A stretch of 34,903 nt of DNA. Origin: an uncultured Clostridia bacterium. Lineage in GTDB: Bacteria > Bacillota > Clostridia > Christensenellales > Borkfalkiaceae. This document shows, one piece after another, positions 1 to 9,244 of the stretch. Made by a program: the position numbers and the translations under genes. Positions within the stretch are counted from its first letter, which is position 1. Each line of letters begins with the position of its first letter. The stretch covers positions 1-34,903 of the forward strand of contig CAMFEK010000022.1 of NCBI GenBank assembly GCA_945949395.1, read 5' to 3'. Under the pieces are notes generated by a model. It searched no databases and was not told the origin of the DNA. It saw nothing but the letters and a program-made list of their open reading frames with translations.

Positions 1-1
1 A

Positions 2-1096
2 AAGGCTTCCTGCGCCTGCGTATATACGACGAATCTCGTGAAGGGCGCGCCTATGCTGGTCACAAAAGAGCACGTGCAGGACGGTTACGCGCAAGCGGTC
101 ATCGTGAACAGCGGCAACGCGAATACCTGCAACGATAACGGAATTGAAATCGCCGAAGGCATGGCGAGACTCGTGGAGGAATATACGGGTATCTCCCGTC
201 GGGACGTCGTCGTGGCGTCCACCGGCGTCATCGGACAGAAACTTTCGCTTGATCCGATTGTGGGCGGTATGAAAGAACTCGTCGACGGACTCGGCGATCG
301 CTCGTTACAGGCGGCAGAGGCGATCATGACGACGGATACGGTCAGCAAAGAGATTGCGTATGAGTTTGAGCTTGGCGGCGTAAAATGTCATATAGGCGCT
401 ATTTGCAAGGGCGTCGGCATGATCTGCCCGAATATGGCGACGATGCTCATGTTTATCTGTACGGACGCCGATATTTCTCCCGAAATGTTGCAAAAAGCGC
501 TTTCCGCCGATATCAAGGATTCCTTGAATATGGTCAGCGTCGATCGCGATACTTCTACCAACGACACCGTTTGTCTGATGGCGAACGGACTGGCGGGAAA
601 TCAAAAAATCGAAACGGAGAACGCTGAATACAGAAAATTCCGTCGGGCGCTTCATGCCGTAACTTCCGTCATGTGCAAAAAGATTGCAAAGGACGGCGAG
701 GGTGCCACCAAGCTTTTGGAATGCAACGTGAAGGGCGCCGCGAGCAAGAAGGTCGCCAAAACGGTTGCCAAGAGCGTAGTTTGCTCGAATCTTCTCAAGG
801 CGGCTATGTTCGGCGCGGACGCGAACTGGGGCAGAGTTCTCTGCGCCATCGGTTATGCCGGCGTTCCCTTAAACGTCGATAAGGTGGAAGTGAAGTTTGC
901 TTCCCGCGCGGGAGAGATCTTGGTGTGTCAAAACGGAAGAGGCGTAGATTTTTCCGAAGAAACCGCTAAGAAAATCTTGACAGAGGACGAGATTTTGATT
1001 AATATAGATTTGTGCGACGGCAATTATCACGCAACAGCATGGGGTTGCGACCTCACTTATGAGTATGTGAAGATTAACGGAGATTACAGAAGCTGA
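2..1096 (+). CDS. argJ: Bifunctional ornithine acetyltransferase / N-acetylglutamate synthase (ArgJ), 5'-truncated by window edge
   Basis: ArgJ recycles the acetyl group from N-acetylornithine to glutamate in cytosolic arginine biosynthesis. The open frame runs off the left edge: codons from base 2 read KASCACVYTTNLVKGAP, the usual family N-terminal region, so the GTG at 38 is not the start and the first few dozen residues are missing. Visible family motifs are AIVNSGNAN-like (VIVNSGNANTC), and GVGMICPNMATML, whose Thr after ATM's Ala is the autocleavage nucleophile that splits the precursor into two chains. The C-terminal NGRGVDFSEE and LCDGNYHATAWGCDLTYEYVKIN are also typical. The stop TGA overlaps the argB ATG by one base, so the two are translationally coupled. 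argC is probably upstream, outside the window. Confidence 0.95.
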   Translation, partial: KASCACVYTTNLVKGAPMLVTKEHVQDGYAQAVIVNSGNANTCNDNGIEIAEGMARLVEEYTGISRRDVVVASTGVIGQKLSLDPIVGGMKELVDGLGDRSLQAAEAIMTTDTVSKEIAYEFELGGVKCHIGAICKGVGMICPNMATMLMFICTDADISPEMLQKALSADIKDSLNMVSVDRDTSTNDTVCLMANGLAGNQKIETENAEYRKFRRALHAVTSVMCKKIAKDGEGATKLLECNVKGAASKKVAKTVAKSVVCSNLLKAAMFGADANWGRVLCAIGYAGVPLNVDKVEVKFASRAGEILVCQNGRGVDFSEETAKKILTEDEILINIDLCDGNYHATAWGCDLTYEYVKINGDYRS

Positions 1097-1953
1097 TGAC
1101 GACGAAGGAAGAACAGGCAAAAGTCCTGATACAGGCTATGCCCTATATCCAAAAATACCAAAATAAGATTTTGGTTATCAAATACGGCGGAAACGCCATG
1201 ATCAACGAAGAATTGAAATCTTCCGTCATGGGGGATTTGGTTTTGTTGAAGCTTGTCGGCATCAAGATCATTCTCGTCCATGGGGGCGGTCCCGAGATCA
1301 ACGAAATGCTCAAAAAGGTCGGAAAGGAATCCAAGTTCGTCAACGGACTTCGTTACACGGATGAGGAAACCGTCGAGATCGTTCGCATGGTCCTTGCCGG
1401 AAAGGTCAATAAATCTTTGGTAAATCATCTGGAGAATATCGGCGGAAAAGCCATCGGTCTTTGCGGATTGGACGGGCATATGCTCAAATGCGAAAAGCAG
1501 AGTGAAGATCTCGGTTTTGTCGGAAAAGTGACCTCGGTCGATACGTCCGTCATCGAGGATTGTTTGGATAAAGGTTACATTCCCGTCATTTCCACCATCG
1601 GCTACGATGACGACGGCAATATTTATAACGTCAACGCCGATACGGTCGCATCCGTTATCGCGGGCGCAATCGGCGCAGAAAGTCTCATTCTGATGACAGA
1701 TATTAAGGGATTATTAGAGGATAAAGACGATGAAAACACGCTGATTAAAAAGGTGTACGTCTCCGATATTCCCTCGTATGTAAAGCAAGGCATCATTTCA
1801 GGCGGAATGATTCCCAAAATTGAATGTTGCAAAGAGGCTATCCGTCGCGGCGTAAATAGAGTGTTTATAACGGATGGCAGGGTTAACCATTCCATTTTAC
1901 TCGAACTTTTGTCCGATGAAGGAATGGGGACAATGTTTATTAACGGAGACTGA
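1096..1953 (+). CDS. argB: Acetylglutamate kinase (ArgB)
   Basis: Phosphorylates N-acetylglutamate with ATP, the second step of the acetylated arginine pathway. The protein is 285 residues, normal for the amino acid kinase family. Motifs are KYGGNAM near residue 29 (phosphate-binding Lys), LVHGGGPEIN near 60 (substrate and ATP loop), GLCGLDG, and DADTVAS-like NADTVASVIAGAIGAE. The C-terminal GGMIPKIECC is a family hallmark. The ATG shares a base with the argJ stop; a GGAG at about 1079-1082 inside argJ can act as ribosome binding site. Whether it carries the N-terminal extension needed for arginine feedback inhibition cannot be settled by eye. Confidence 0.96.
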   Translation: MTTKEEQAKVLIQAMPYIQKYQNKILVIKYGGNAMINEELKSSVMGDLVLLKLVGIKIILVHGGGPEINEMLKKVGKESKFVNGLRYTDEETVEIVRMVLAGKVNKSLVNHLENIGGKAIGLCGLDGHMLKCEKQSEDLGFVGKVTSVDTSVIEDCLDKGYIPVISTIGYDDDGNIYNVNADTVASVIAGAIGAESLILMTDIKGLLEDKDDENTLIKKVYVSDIPSYVKQGIISGGMIPKIECCKEAIRRGVNRVFITDGRVNHSILLELLSDEGMGTMFINGD

Positions 1954-1976
1954 TTATTTTTAATCAGTCCCTTTTT
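1948..1976 (+). terminator. Hairpin with T-run between argB and argD
   Basis: GACTGATTA (1948-1956), loop TTTT, TAATCAGTC (1961-1969), then CCTTTTT. The 9-bp perfect stem starts in the last argB codon and includes its stop. It has the form of an intrinsic terminator, but argD follows only 49 bases on with no clear new promoter, so it may be a partial terminator or a processing site that lowers distal expression. Confidence 0.6.
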
Positions 1977-2017
1977 ACAGTTTATTAAAGGAAGAAATTT
2001 CTTTCGGAGTAAATAAA

Positions 2018-3190
2018 ATGAGTTTTGAAGAGATCAAAAAGAGCGATAATGATTATATCGCGAATACGTATGCGCGCTTTCAAGTGGCGATCGAGCGCGG
2101 AGAGGGCGCATGCTTTACGGACGTAGACGGAAAAAAATACGTCGATTTTACGAGCGGAATCGGCGTAAACGTTTTCGGCGTAAACGATGACGAGTGGAAG
2201 AGAACCGTCATCGCACAGCTCAATAAAGTACAGCATACTTGCAATTTGTATTATTCGGAGCCGCAGGTTCGTCTTGCTAAGATATTATCGGAGCGGACGG
2301 GGGCTAAAAAAGTCTTCTTTTCCAACTCCGGCGCGGAGGCGAACGAATGTGCGATCAAAGTGGCGAGAAAGTATAACGCCGATAAATACGGAGAAGGCAA
2401 GCGCTATGAGATCGTCGTATTGAAGGATAGTTTCCACGGCAGAACCATGGCTACCTTATCCGCGACGGCGCAAGACGCTTTCCATAAGCATTTTTCTCCT
2501 TTTTTAGACGGATTTGTTGCAGCGGAGCCGAATTTTGAAAGTTTCTTGTCTGCCGTTTCCGAAAGGACGGGTGCCGTCATGATGGAACTCATTCAAGGCG
2601 AGAGCGGCGTTCACGTTTTGGATAAAGAATTTGTTCAAAAAGTATATGAATACTGTCATTCAAATGATATACTTCTCATGATTGATGAAGTGCAGACGGG
2701 AAACGGCAGAACGGGAAAGCTCTATGCGTATGAAGAATACGGCATTCTTCCCGACGTCGTTACGACGGCAAAAGGGTTGGGAGGAGGACTTCCCATCGGC
2801 GCTTGCATGATGTTCGAGCGGACGGAAAAAGTGCTCTCCTATGGCGATCACGGTTCCACCTTTGGCGGAAACCCGGTCGCTTGCGCAGGCGCCGTCAACA
2901 TCATTTCCCGAATCGACGAAAAGTTGTTAACGTGCGTCCATGAAAAGGGCGATCGCATCAAAGAGGCGGTCAGCCGCTTCAAAAACGTGGAAAGCGTTTC
3001 CGGACTCGGTTTGATGATAGGAATTACCGTTCGAAACAAGACGGCAAAGCAAGTCGCATCAGAATGTCTCAAAAAGGGACTTTTTGTGCTCACCGCACAC
3101 GATAAAGTACGTTTGTTGCCGCCGCTTTGCATTACGGACGAAGAAATTAAAACAGGATTAAATATATTACGCGAGGTTATTGAAGCATGA
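2018..3190 (+). CDS. argD: Acetylornithine aminotransferase (ArgD)
   Basis: PLP-dependent class III aminotransferase that makes N-acetylornithine from the semialdehyde and glutamate. At 390 residues it matches the ArgD family. Motifs: FSNSGAEANECAIKVARKY near residue 103 (PLP phosphate site), LIQGESGVH, IDEVQTGNGRTG (Asp binding the pyridine N), and TTAKGLGGG with Lys252 as the Schiff-base lysine. STFGGNPVACA follows. It starts 64 bases after argB with a CGGAG ribosome binding site. Its stop overlaps the argF start (ATGA). Related ornithine or succinylornithine aminotransferases cannot be excluded on motif grounds, but the arg operon context favours ArgD. Confidence 0.93.
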   Translation: MSFEEIKKSDNDYIANTYARFQVAIERGEGACFTDVDGKKYVDFTSGIGVNVFGVNDDEWKRTVIAQLNKVQHTCNLYYSEPQVRLAKILSERTGAKKVFFSNSGAEANECAIKVARKYNADKYGEGKRYEIVVLKDSFHGRTMATLSATAQDAFHKHFSPFLDGFVAAEPNFESFLSAVSERTGAVMMELIQGESGVHVLDKEFVQKVYEYCHSNDILLMIDEVQTGNGRTGKLYAYEEYGILPDVVTTAKGLGGGLPIGACMMFERTEKVLSYGDHGSTFGGNPVACAGAVNIISRIDEKLLTCVHEKGDRIKEAVSRFKNVESVSGLGLMIGITVRNKTAKQVASECLKKGLFVLTAHDKVRLLPPLCITDEEIKTGLNILREVIEA

Positions 3191-4092
3191 AACATTTATT
3201 AAAGCTCGGAGATCTTACTTCCGAAGAAATCTTAAGCATTCTGAATCTTGCCGATCAGCTCAAATATGAGAGAAAGAACGGCATCAAAAGAGATTATCTT
3301 GCCGGAAAGCATCTCGGCATGATCTTTCAGAAGTCGTCTACGCGCACGAGAGTCTCCTTTGAAGTGGGTATGAGCGAGCTTGGCGGTAAGGCGTTGTTCC
3401 TTTCCGACCGCGATCTCCAAATCGGCAGAGGCGAGCCCGTTCAGGATACCGCGAGAGTGCTTTCTCGCTATCTCGACGGCATCATGATTCGAACCTTTGC
3501 GCAGCAGGAAGTAGAGGATCTCGCCAAATACGGCTCCATTCCCGTTATCAACGCGTTGACCGATTATTGCCATCCCTGCCAGGTGCTTGCCGATCTTATG
3601 ACTATTCGGGAATATAAGGGAAGCTTCAGGGAACTTAAAATGTGCTTTATCGGCGACGGAAACAATATGGCAAACTCCTTGATGGTGGGGGCGCTCAAAA
3701 TGGGCATGTCTTTTGCCATCGCTTGCCCCGACGATTATCGTCCCGATCCTGACCTGATTGAATGGGCAAAGGGATTCGGCGATAAGTTCCAAATGACGTC
3801 CTCCGTTTTAGAGGCGGCAAAAGATGCCGACGTCCTCTATACCGACGTTTGGGCGTCTATGGGTGAAGAGGATGAAAAAGATATCCGCGTAAAGGCGTTT
3901 ACGGGGTATCAGATCAATGCGGACGTAATGGCTGTGGCAAAGCCCGATGCGATGGTACTGCATTGTTTGCCCGCGCATCGCGGAGAAGAGATCACCGCAG
4001 ATGTATTCGAAGCGCATGCGGAGGAGATATTCGATGAGGCGGAAAACAGACTGCACGCGCAGAAAGCAGTTCTTTGCAAACTTTTGAAATAA
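3187..4092 (+). CDS. argF: Ornithine carbamoyltransferase (ArgF)
   Basis: Condenses ornithine with carbamoyl phosphate to citrulline in the cytosol. The 301-residue protein carries the carbamoyl phosphate loop STRTR (residues 51-55), DYCHPCQVLADL (HPCQ box), the SMG loop (WASMGEEDEKDIR) and HCLPAHRGEE with the catalytic Cys. Start ATG overlaps the argD stop by four bases. Lying directly upstream of carA and carB, which make its substrate, it joins the two halves of citrulline synthesis in one operon. Confidence 0.96.
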   Translation: MKHLLKLGDLTSEEILSILNLADQLKYERKNGIKRDYLAGKHLGMIFQKSSTRTRVSFEVGMSELGGKALFLSDRDLQIGRGEPVQDTARVLSRYLDGIMIRTFAQQEVEDLAKYGSIPVINALTDYCHPCQVLADLMTIREYKGSFRELKMCFIGDGNNMANSLMVGALKMGMSFAIACPDDYRPDPDLIEWAKGFGDKFQMTSSVLEAAKDADVLYTDVWASMGEEDEKDIRVKAFTGYQINADVMAVAKPDAMVLHCLPAHRGEEITADVFEAHAEEIFDEAENRLHAQKAVLCKLLK

Positions 4093-4110
4093 AATTTTTT
4101 AAGGAAAATT

Positions 4111-5187
4111 ATGACGGATAAAAAAGTATTTTTAACATTGCAAAACGGCAAGGTATTTGAAGGAAAGAGATTCGGCGCCGACGGCGAAAAGATCGGGGAA
4201 CTCGTATTCACTACGGGCATGACGGGTTATATCGAAACGCTCACCGACCCCAGTTATTTTGGTCAGATCGTCGCGCAGACCTTTCCTTTAATCGGGAATT
4301 ACGGCATGATCTCGGAGGATTACGAGAGTAAGAAATCCTGGGTTTCCGCTTACGTCGTGCGCGAAAAATGCGATATGCCCTCCAACTTCAGGTGTGAAAT
4401 CTCTTTGGATGAAGGATTGAAAAAGCTCGGCATTATCGGTATCTACGGTGTGGATACCCGAGAGCTTACCCGTATCGTTCGCGAGACGGGCGTTATGAAC
4501 GCCGCCATTACGGACGAGCCTTTCACGGATTTTGAAAGGCTGCGCGCGTATCGCGTGAAGGACGCCGTCAAGAGCGTCACCTGCAACAAAGTTATGGAGT
4601 ACGGGGAAGAAAACGAGTATAAGGTCGTCATGTACGATTTCGGCGCGAAGAGGAATATCGAAAGAGAACTCGTAAAACGTGGCTGTCACGTTATTGAAGT
4701 ACCCTCCTATTTTACGGCTGAACAGGTACTTTCCTATCATCCTGATGGCATTATGCTCACCAACGGTCCCGGCGATCCGGAAGAAAACGTCGAGGTGATC
4801 GAAAATATTAAAAAGCTTGCCGGCAAAAAGCCCATATTCGGTATTTGCTTGGGGCATCAGCTCTTTGCTCTCGCCATGGGCGGAAAGACGAAGAAGATGA
4901 AATACGGACACAGGGGATCCAACCAACCCGTCAAAAATTTAGAGACCGGCAGAGTGTATATTTCCAGCCAGAATCACGGGTATGAAGTGATTTCCGATTC
5001 TATTCGGGAGGTTGGCAGGCTCAGCTTTATCAATGCCAACGACGGTACGTGCGAAGGCGTCGATTATGATAAATTGAACGCCTTCACCGTACAATTCCAC
5101 CCCGAGGCTTGCGGCGGACCGCACGACGTGAATTTCCTGTTTGACAAATTTATCGATAAAATGAAAAAGGAGAAGTCAAATGCCTAA
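4111..5187 (+). CDS. carA: Carbamoyl-phosphate synthase small (glutaminase) subunit (CarA)
   Basis: Hydrolyses glutamine and passes ammonia to the large subunit. Residues 1-150 form the CPSase small-chain N-terminal domain (GELVFTTGMTGYIETLTDPSYFGQIV). The class I glutamine amidotransferase domain follows, with GICLGHQLF (nucleophile Cys246) and QFHPEACGGP (His/Glu of the triad). Length 358 is standard. A TTAAGGAAAA stretch precedes the ATG as ribosome binding site. Its last eight bases overlap the start of the carB-dapF gene. Confidence 0.96.
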   Translation: MTDKKVFLTLQNGKVFEGKRFGADGEKIGELVFTTGMTGYIETLTDPSYFGQIVAQTFPLIGNYGMISEDYESKKSWVSAYVVREKCDMPSNFRCEISLDEGLKKLGIIGIYGVDTRELTRIVRETGVMNAAITDEPFTDFERLRAYRVKDAVKSVTCNKVMEYGEENEYKVVMYDFGAKRNIERELVKRGCHVIEVPSYFTAEQVLSYHPDGIMLTNGPGDPEENVEVIENIKKLAGKKPIFGICLGHQLFALAMGGKTKKMKYGHRGSNQPVKNLETGRVYISSQNHGYEVISDSIREVGRLSFINANDGTCEGVDYDKLNAFTVQFHPEACGGPHDVNFLFDKFIDKMKKEKSNA

Positions 5188-8100
5188 AAGAAGTGATATT
5201 AAAAAGGTACTCGTGATCGGCTCCGGTCCCATCGTGATCGGTCAAGCTGCCGAATTTGACTATGCAGGCGCGCAGGCTTGCCGCGTTTTGAAATCGGAAG
5301 GTATCAACGTCGTCCTGTGCAACTCCAACCCCGCTACGATCATGACGGATAAGGCGCTTGCGGATGAAATTTATTTGGAACCTTTGACGGAAGAGAGCTT
5401 GAAACGTATCATTCGCAAGGAAAGACCGGACTCCTTACTCGCCTCCTTGGGCGGTCAGACGGGGCTTACCATGGGCTGTAAACTGGCAAAATCCGGATTC
5501 TTGGACGAGATGGGCGTAAAGCTGATCGGTACCAAGTTGGACGCCATCGACCGTTCGGAAGACAGAGAACTTTTTAAGGAAACGATGGAGAAAATTCATC
5601 AGCCCTGTGTTCCGTCGGACATCGCTTATACGGTAGAGGAATGCGTGGCGATCGCGGAGAGGCTCGGTTATCCCGTCATCATTCGTCCCGCTTATACGCT
5701 TGGCGGCGCAGGCGGTGGCGTAGCGTATACGGAAGAGGAACTTCGCTTGATCTCCAACAACGGCTTGATGCTGTCTCCCATTACGCAGGTACTCATCGAA
5801 AAATATATCGCGGGCTGGAAGGAGATCGAATTTGAAGTGATTCGGGACGGCGCGGGTAACGTGCTCACCGTTTGCTCCATGGAAAACTTCGATCCCGTCG
5901 GCGTGCATACGGGCGATTCCATCGTCATCGCGCCCGCCGTCACGCTTGCCGATAAGGAATATCAGATGCTTCGCGACGCGTCGCTTTCCATTATCAGCGA
6001 ACTGGGCATCGAGGGCGGTTGTAACTGTCAGTTTGCCTTAAACCCTGAAACCTTCGAATATTCCGTCATCGAAGTCAATCCCCGCGTCAGCCGTTCCTCC
6101 GCGCTCGCGTCCAAAGCGACAGGGTATCCCATCGCGCAGGGAGCTACCAAAATCGCGCTCGGCTACAATCTCGATGAGATTAAAAACGACGTAACGGGAA
6201 AGACTTACGCTTGCTTCGAGCCTACGCTCGATTACGTCGTCGTAAAACTTCCCAAGTGGCCTTTCGATAAGTTCCTGTATGCGAAACGCGATCTCGGCAC
6301 GAGAATGAAGGCGACGGGCGAAGTGATGGCGATCGGTACGTCCTTTGAAATGGCGATTATGAAAGCGGTCAGAGGGGCGGAGATTTCCTTGACGACTTTG
6401 AATCATAAGAAATTCAAAGAGATGCCGGCGGATGAAGTAGTCAACGAGCTTTATAATATTACGGACGAAAGACTGTTTGCCGTCTATCGAGCCTTGAAAG
6501 TAGGCATATCCGTCGAGCAAATTCATAACATCACGATGATAGACGAGTGGTTCTTGTATAAATTAAAGAACCTCATCGATTACGAGGACGGCTTAAAGGA
6601 CGTTGCATTAACCGACGAAGTATACCTTCAAGGAAAGAAACTCGGATATCTCGACGCGGATATCGAGAGATTCAGCGGACAAAAAATTGCAAATAAACGG
6701 CAATCCGTATTTAAGATGGTTGATACCTGCGCCGCGGAGTTCTCCGCGCAGACGCCTTATTTCTATTCGACCTACGACGAACTCGGTCACGACGAAGCGT
6801 TGCCGTTCGTGAAAAAGAGCGAAAAGCAGAGAGTCATCGTAATCGGCTCCGGACCGATTCGAATCGGACAGGGTATCGAGTTTGACTATTCTTCCGTCCA
6901 TTGCGTATGGACGTTGAAGGAACTCGGTTACGAGGTTATCATCATCAACAATAACCCCGAAACGGTTTCTACCGACTTCGATACCGCAGACAGACTTTAT
7001 TTTGAATCTTTGAACGCAGAGGACGTGCAGCACGTCATCGACGTGGAAAAGCCTTACGGCGTCATCATCACGTTCGGCGGGCAAACGGCGATCAATCTTT
7101 GTTCCTACTTTGAAAAGAACGGGATCAAAATACTCGGTACGGGCGCCGATAGCGTTGATCTCGCCGAGGACAGAGAGCGGTTTGAACAGCTCCTCGATAA
7201 GCTCGATATCGCAAAACCCAAGGGTATTACCGTCATGACGAAAGAGGACGCATTTGACGCTGCGGAAAGTCTCGGCTATCCTATTTTGCTCAGACCTTCC
7301 TATGTGATCGGCGGACAAAATATGACGATCGCCTTCACCAGAGAGGACGTCAACCGTTATATGGATAAAATCCTGGCGCAGGGCATTGAAAATCCCGTGC
7401 TTTGCGACAAGTACTTGATGGGTAGCGAGCTTGAAGTCGACGCAATCTCCGACGGAAAGGACGTTTTGATTCCCGGTATTATGCAGCACATCGAGAGAGC
7501 GGGCGTGCACAGCGGCGACTCAATCGCGGTCTATCCTCCTTTTAATCTCGACGATATGCTCTTAAAGAGGATTGTCGATGTCTCCACGGAGCTTGCCTTA
7601 GAGCTCAAAACGAAAGGTCTCATCAATATTCAGTATTTGATCTATCATAACAAACTGTACGTGATTGAAGTCAACCCCAGAGCTTCCCGTACCGTACCTT
7701 ATATTTCTAAGGTCACGGGCGTTCCGATGGTTGAGCTTTCGACCAAGATCATTATGGGCGCATCCTTGAAGGATCTCGGGTACGGAACGGGATTGTATCC
7801 CAACTCTCCTTACGTTGCCGTAAAGGTGCCCGTATTCAGTTTTGAAAAATTGAATAATATCAATTCCCAGTTGGGACCCGAAATGAAATCGACGGGCGAA
7901 GTCTTGGGGATCGGCAAGAATATGGAGGAGGCGCTCTATAAGGGCTTGGTGTCTGCAGGCTTTAAGATGGTGCACCCTTCCCAAAAGAATCCTATCGGCG
8001 TATACTTTACGGTAAATGATCAGGATAAGTTTGAAATCGTCAATATCGCCAAGAAGTTTGCCGATCTCGGCTGTACGCTGTACGCGACGGCGGGCACGGC

Positions 8101-9235
8101 AAAGGTGATTTCCGCTCTCGGTATCGACGTGAACGTAGTGGAAAAATTGTACGCGAACGATACGGTTATGAGACTGATGGACGAGGGAAAGATCACGTAT
8201 ATGATCTATACGGGAAAGACGGATATGGAATCCATTAACAGCTATATCGCCCTCCATCACCACGCGATTCTACTCGGCATTACCGTCATTACGGCGCTTG
8301 ATACGGCGAACGCGCTCGGCGATATTATCGCGAGCAAATTCACGGAGGATAATACCGAGCTCGTCGATATCAACGATTTGAGAAAGGATAAGCTCAAGCT
8401 CGATTTCATCAAAATGCAGGCGTGCGGCAACGATTATATTTACTTCAATAATATGAGCGGTATCATCACCTGCCCCGAGTCTATCGCCATCAACTTTGTA
8501 GGTCGTCATTACGGAATCGGCGGAGACGGTATCGTTCTCATTGAAAAGTCGGATAAGGCAGATGCGAAAATGCGCATCTTCAATAAAGACGGCAGTGAAG
8601 GTATGATGGCGGGTAACTCCATTCGTTGCGTCGCCAAGTATCTCTACGAAAACGGTTACGTACACGGAACGGATATCAAGATCGAAACGAAAAGCGGTAT
8701 CAAGAATACCAAAGTTATTCCCTTCAACGGGAAAGTGAATTTTGCGAGCGTCGAGCTCGGTAAGATTGCTCTTTCCGGCAAGGCGATCCCTTGCGTTTGG
8801 GACGAAGACAAAATCGTCAACAAGCCCATTACAATAGGCGGAAAGGAATATCGTGTCACCCTCGTCAATATCGGAAATCCTCACGCCGTCGTATTCTGCG
8901 ACAGAGTGGATGCCGTCGACGTGGCGCAGATCGGTCCTCAATTCGAGTATTCGGAATATTTCCCCGAACGAATCAATACGGAATTTGTAAGAGTCGTAAA
9001 TCGAGTAACTCTGAAAATGCGAGTTTGGGAACGCGGTAACGGAGAAACCTGGTCTTGCGGTACGGGCGCCGCCGCTGCCGTCGCTGCTGCGGTTTTGAAC
9101 GGATATTGCGATTACGACGAAGATATTACCGTGAAAGTAAAGGGCGGGGATCTGATCGTGAAATATCGTTCCGACGGATCCGTCGTACTGCGCGGGAACG
9201 TCACGCAGGTATATGAAGGTAAAATCGAAATTTAA
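5180..9235 (+). CDS. carB: Fusion of carbamoyl-phosphate synthase large subunit (CarB) with a diaminopimelate epimerase-like (DapF) domain
   Basis: 1351 residues, against about 1070 for ordinary CarB. Residues 1 to about 1070 are a full CarB: two ATP-grasp synthetase halves (RPAYTLGGAGGGVAYTEEEL in the first, LRPSYVIGGQNMTIAFTRED in the second) and a C-terminal MGS-like allosteric domain ending near ITALDTANALGDIIASKF. From about 1072 the frame continues into a whole DapF-like domain (FIKMQACGNDYIYFNN, GIGGDGIVL, FNKDGSEG, GNPHAVVF, RVWERGNGETWSCGTGAAAA). There is no stop, no ribosome binding site and no ATG at the natural DapF start, so this is a real in-frame fusion. The second catalytic Cys is present (Cys1293), but the first, in the family motif MCGNG/S, is Ala1144 (MMAGNS). 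Epimerase activity is therefore uncertain. CarB function is very likely. Confidence 0.93.
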   Translation: MPKRSDIKKVLVIGSGPIVIGQAAEFDYAGAQACRVLKSEGINVVLCNSNPATIMTDKALADEIYLEPLTEESLKRIIRKERPDSLLASLGGQTGLTMGCKLAKSGFLDEMGVKLIGTKLDAIDRSEDRELFKETMEKIHQPCVPSDIAYTVEECVAIAERLGYPVIIRPAYTLGGAGGGVAYTEEELRLISNNGLMLSPITQVLIEKYIAGWKEIEFEVIRDGAGNVLTVCSMENFDPVGVHTGDSIVIAPAVTLADKEYQMLRDASLSIISELGIEGGCNCQFALNPETFEYSVIEVNPRVSRSSALASKATGYPIAQGATKIALGYNLDEIKNDVTGKTYACFEPTLDYVVVKLPKWPFDKFLYAKRDLGTRMKATGEVMAIGTSFEMAIMKAVRGAEISLTTLNHKKFKEMPADEVVNELYNITDERLFAVYRALKVGISVEQIHNITMIDEWFLYKLKNLIDYEDGLKDVALTDEVYLQGKKLGYLDADIERFSGQKIANKRQSVFKMVDTCAAEFSAQTPYFYSTYDELGHDEALPFVKKSEKQRVIVIGSGPIRIGQGIEFDYSSVHCVWTLKELGYEVIIINNNPETVSTDFDTADRLYFESLNAEDVQHVIDVEKPYGVIITFGGQTAINLCSYFEKNGIKILGTGADSVDLAEDRERFEQLLDKLDIAKPKGITVMTKEDAFDAAESLGYPILLRPSYVIGGQNMTIAFTREDVNRYMDKILAQGIENPVLCDKYLMGSELEVDAISDGKDVLIPGIMQHIERAGVHSGDSIAVYPPFNLDDMLLKRIVDVSTELALELKTKGLINIQYLIYHNKLYVIEVNPRASRTVPYISKVTGVPMVELSTKIIMGASLKDLGYGTGLYPNSPYVAVKVPVFSFEKLNNINSQLGPEMKSTGEVLGIGKNMEEALYKGLVSAGFKMVHPSQKNPIGVYFTVNDQDKFEIVNIAKKFADLGCTLYATAGTAKVISALGIDVNVVEKLYANDTVMRLMDEGKITYMIYTGKTDMESINSYIALHHHAILLGITVITALDTANALGDIIASKFTEDNTELVDINDLRKDKLKLDFIKMQACGNDYIYFNNMSGIITCPESIAINFVGRHYGIGGDGIVLIEKSDKADAKMRIFNKDGSEGMMAGNSIRCVAKYLYENGYVHGTDIKIETKSGIKNTKVIPFNGKVNFASVELGKIALSGKAIPCVWDEDKIVNKPITIGGKEYRVTLVNIGNPHAVVFCDRVDAVDVAQIGPQFEYSEYFPERINTEFVRVVNRVTLKMRVWERGNGETWSCGTGAAAAVAAAVLNGYCDYDEDITVKVKGGDLIVKYRSDGSVVLRGNVTQVYEGKIEI

Positions 9236-9244
9236 GGTCTCTGC

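Noticed and set aside
6608..7510. 300-codon - strand ORF and similar long antisense ORFs inside carB-dapF
   Set aside because: They are shadows of a well-conserved + strand gene, with composition bias and no recognisable domains.
8413..9235. Separate dapF gene starting at an internal ATG
   Set aside because: The only ATG near the junction lies inside the conserved IKMQACGND motif, would cut off the first strand of the fold, and has no ribosome binding site.
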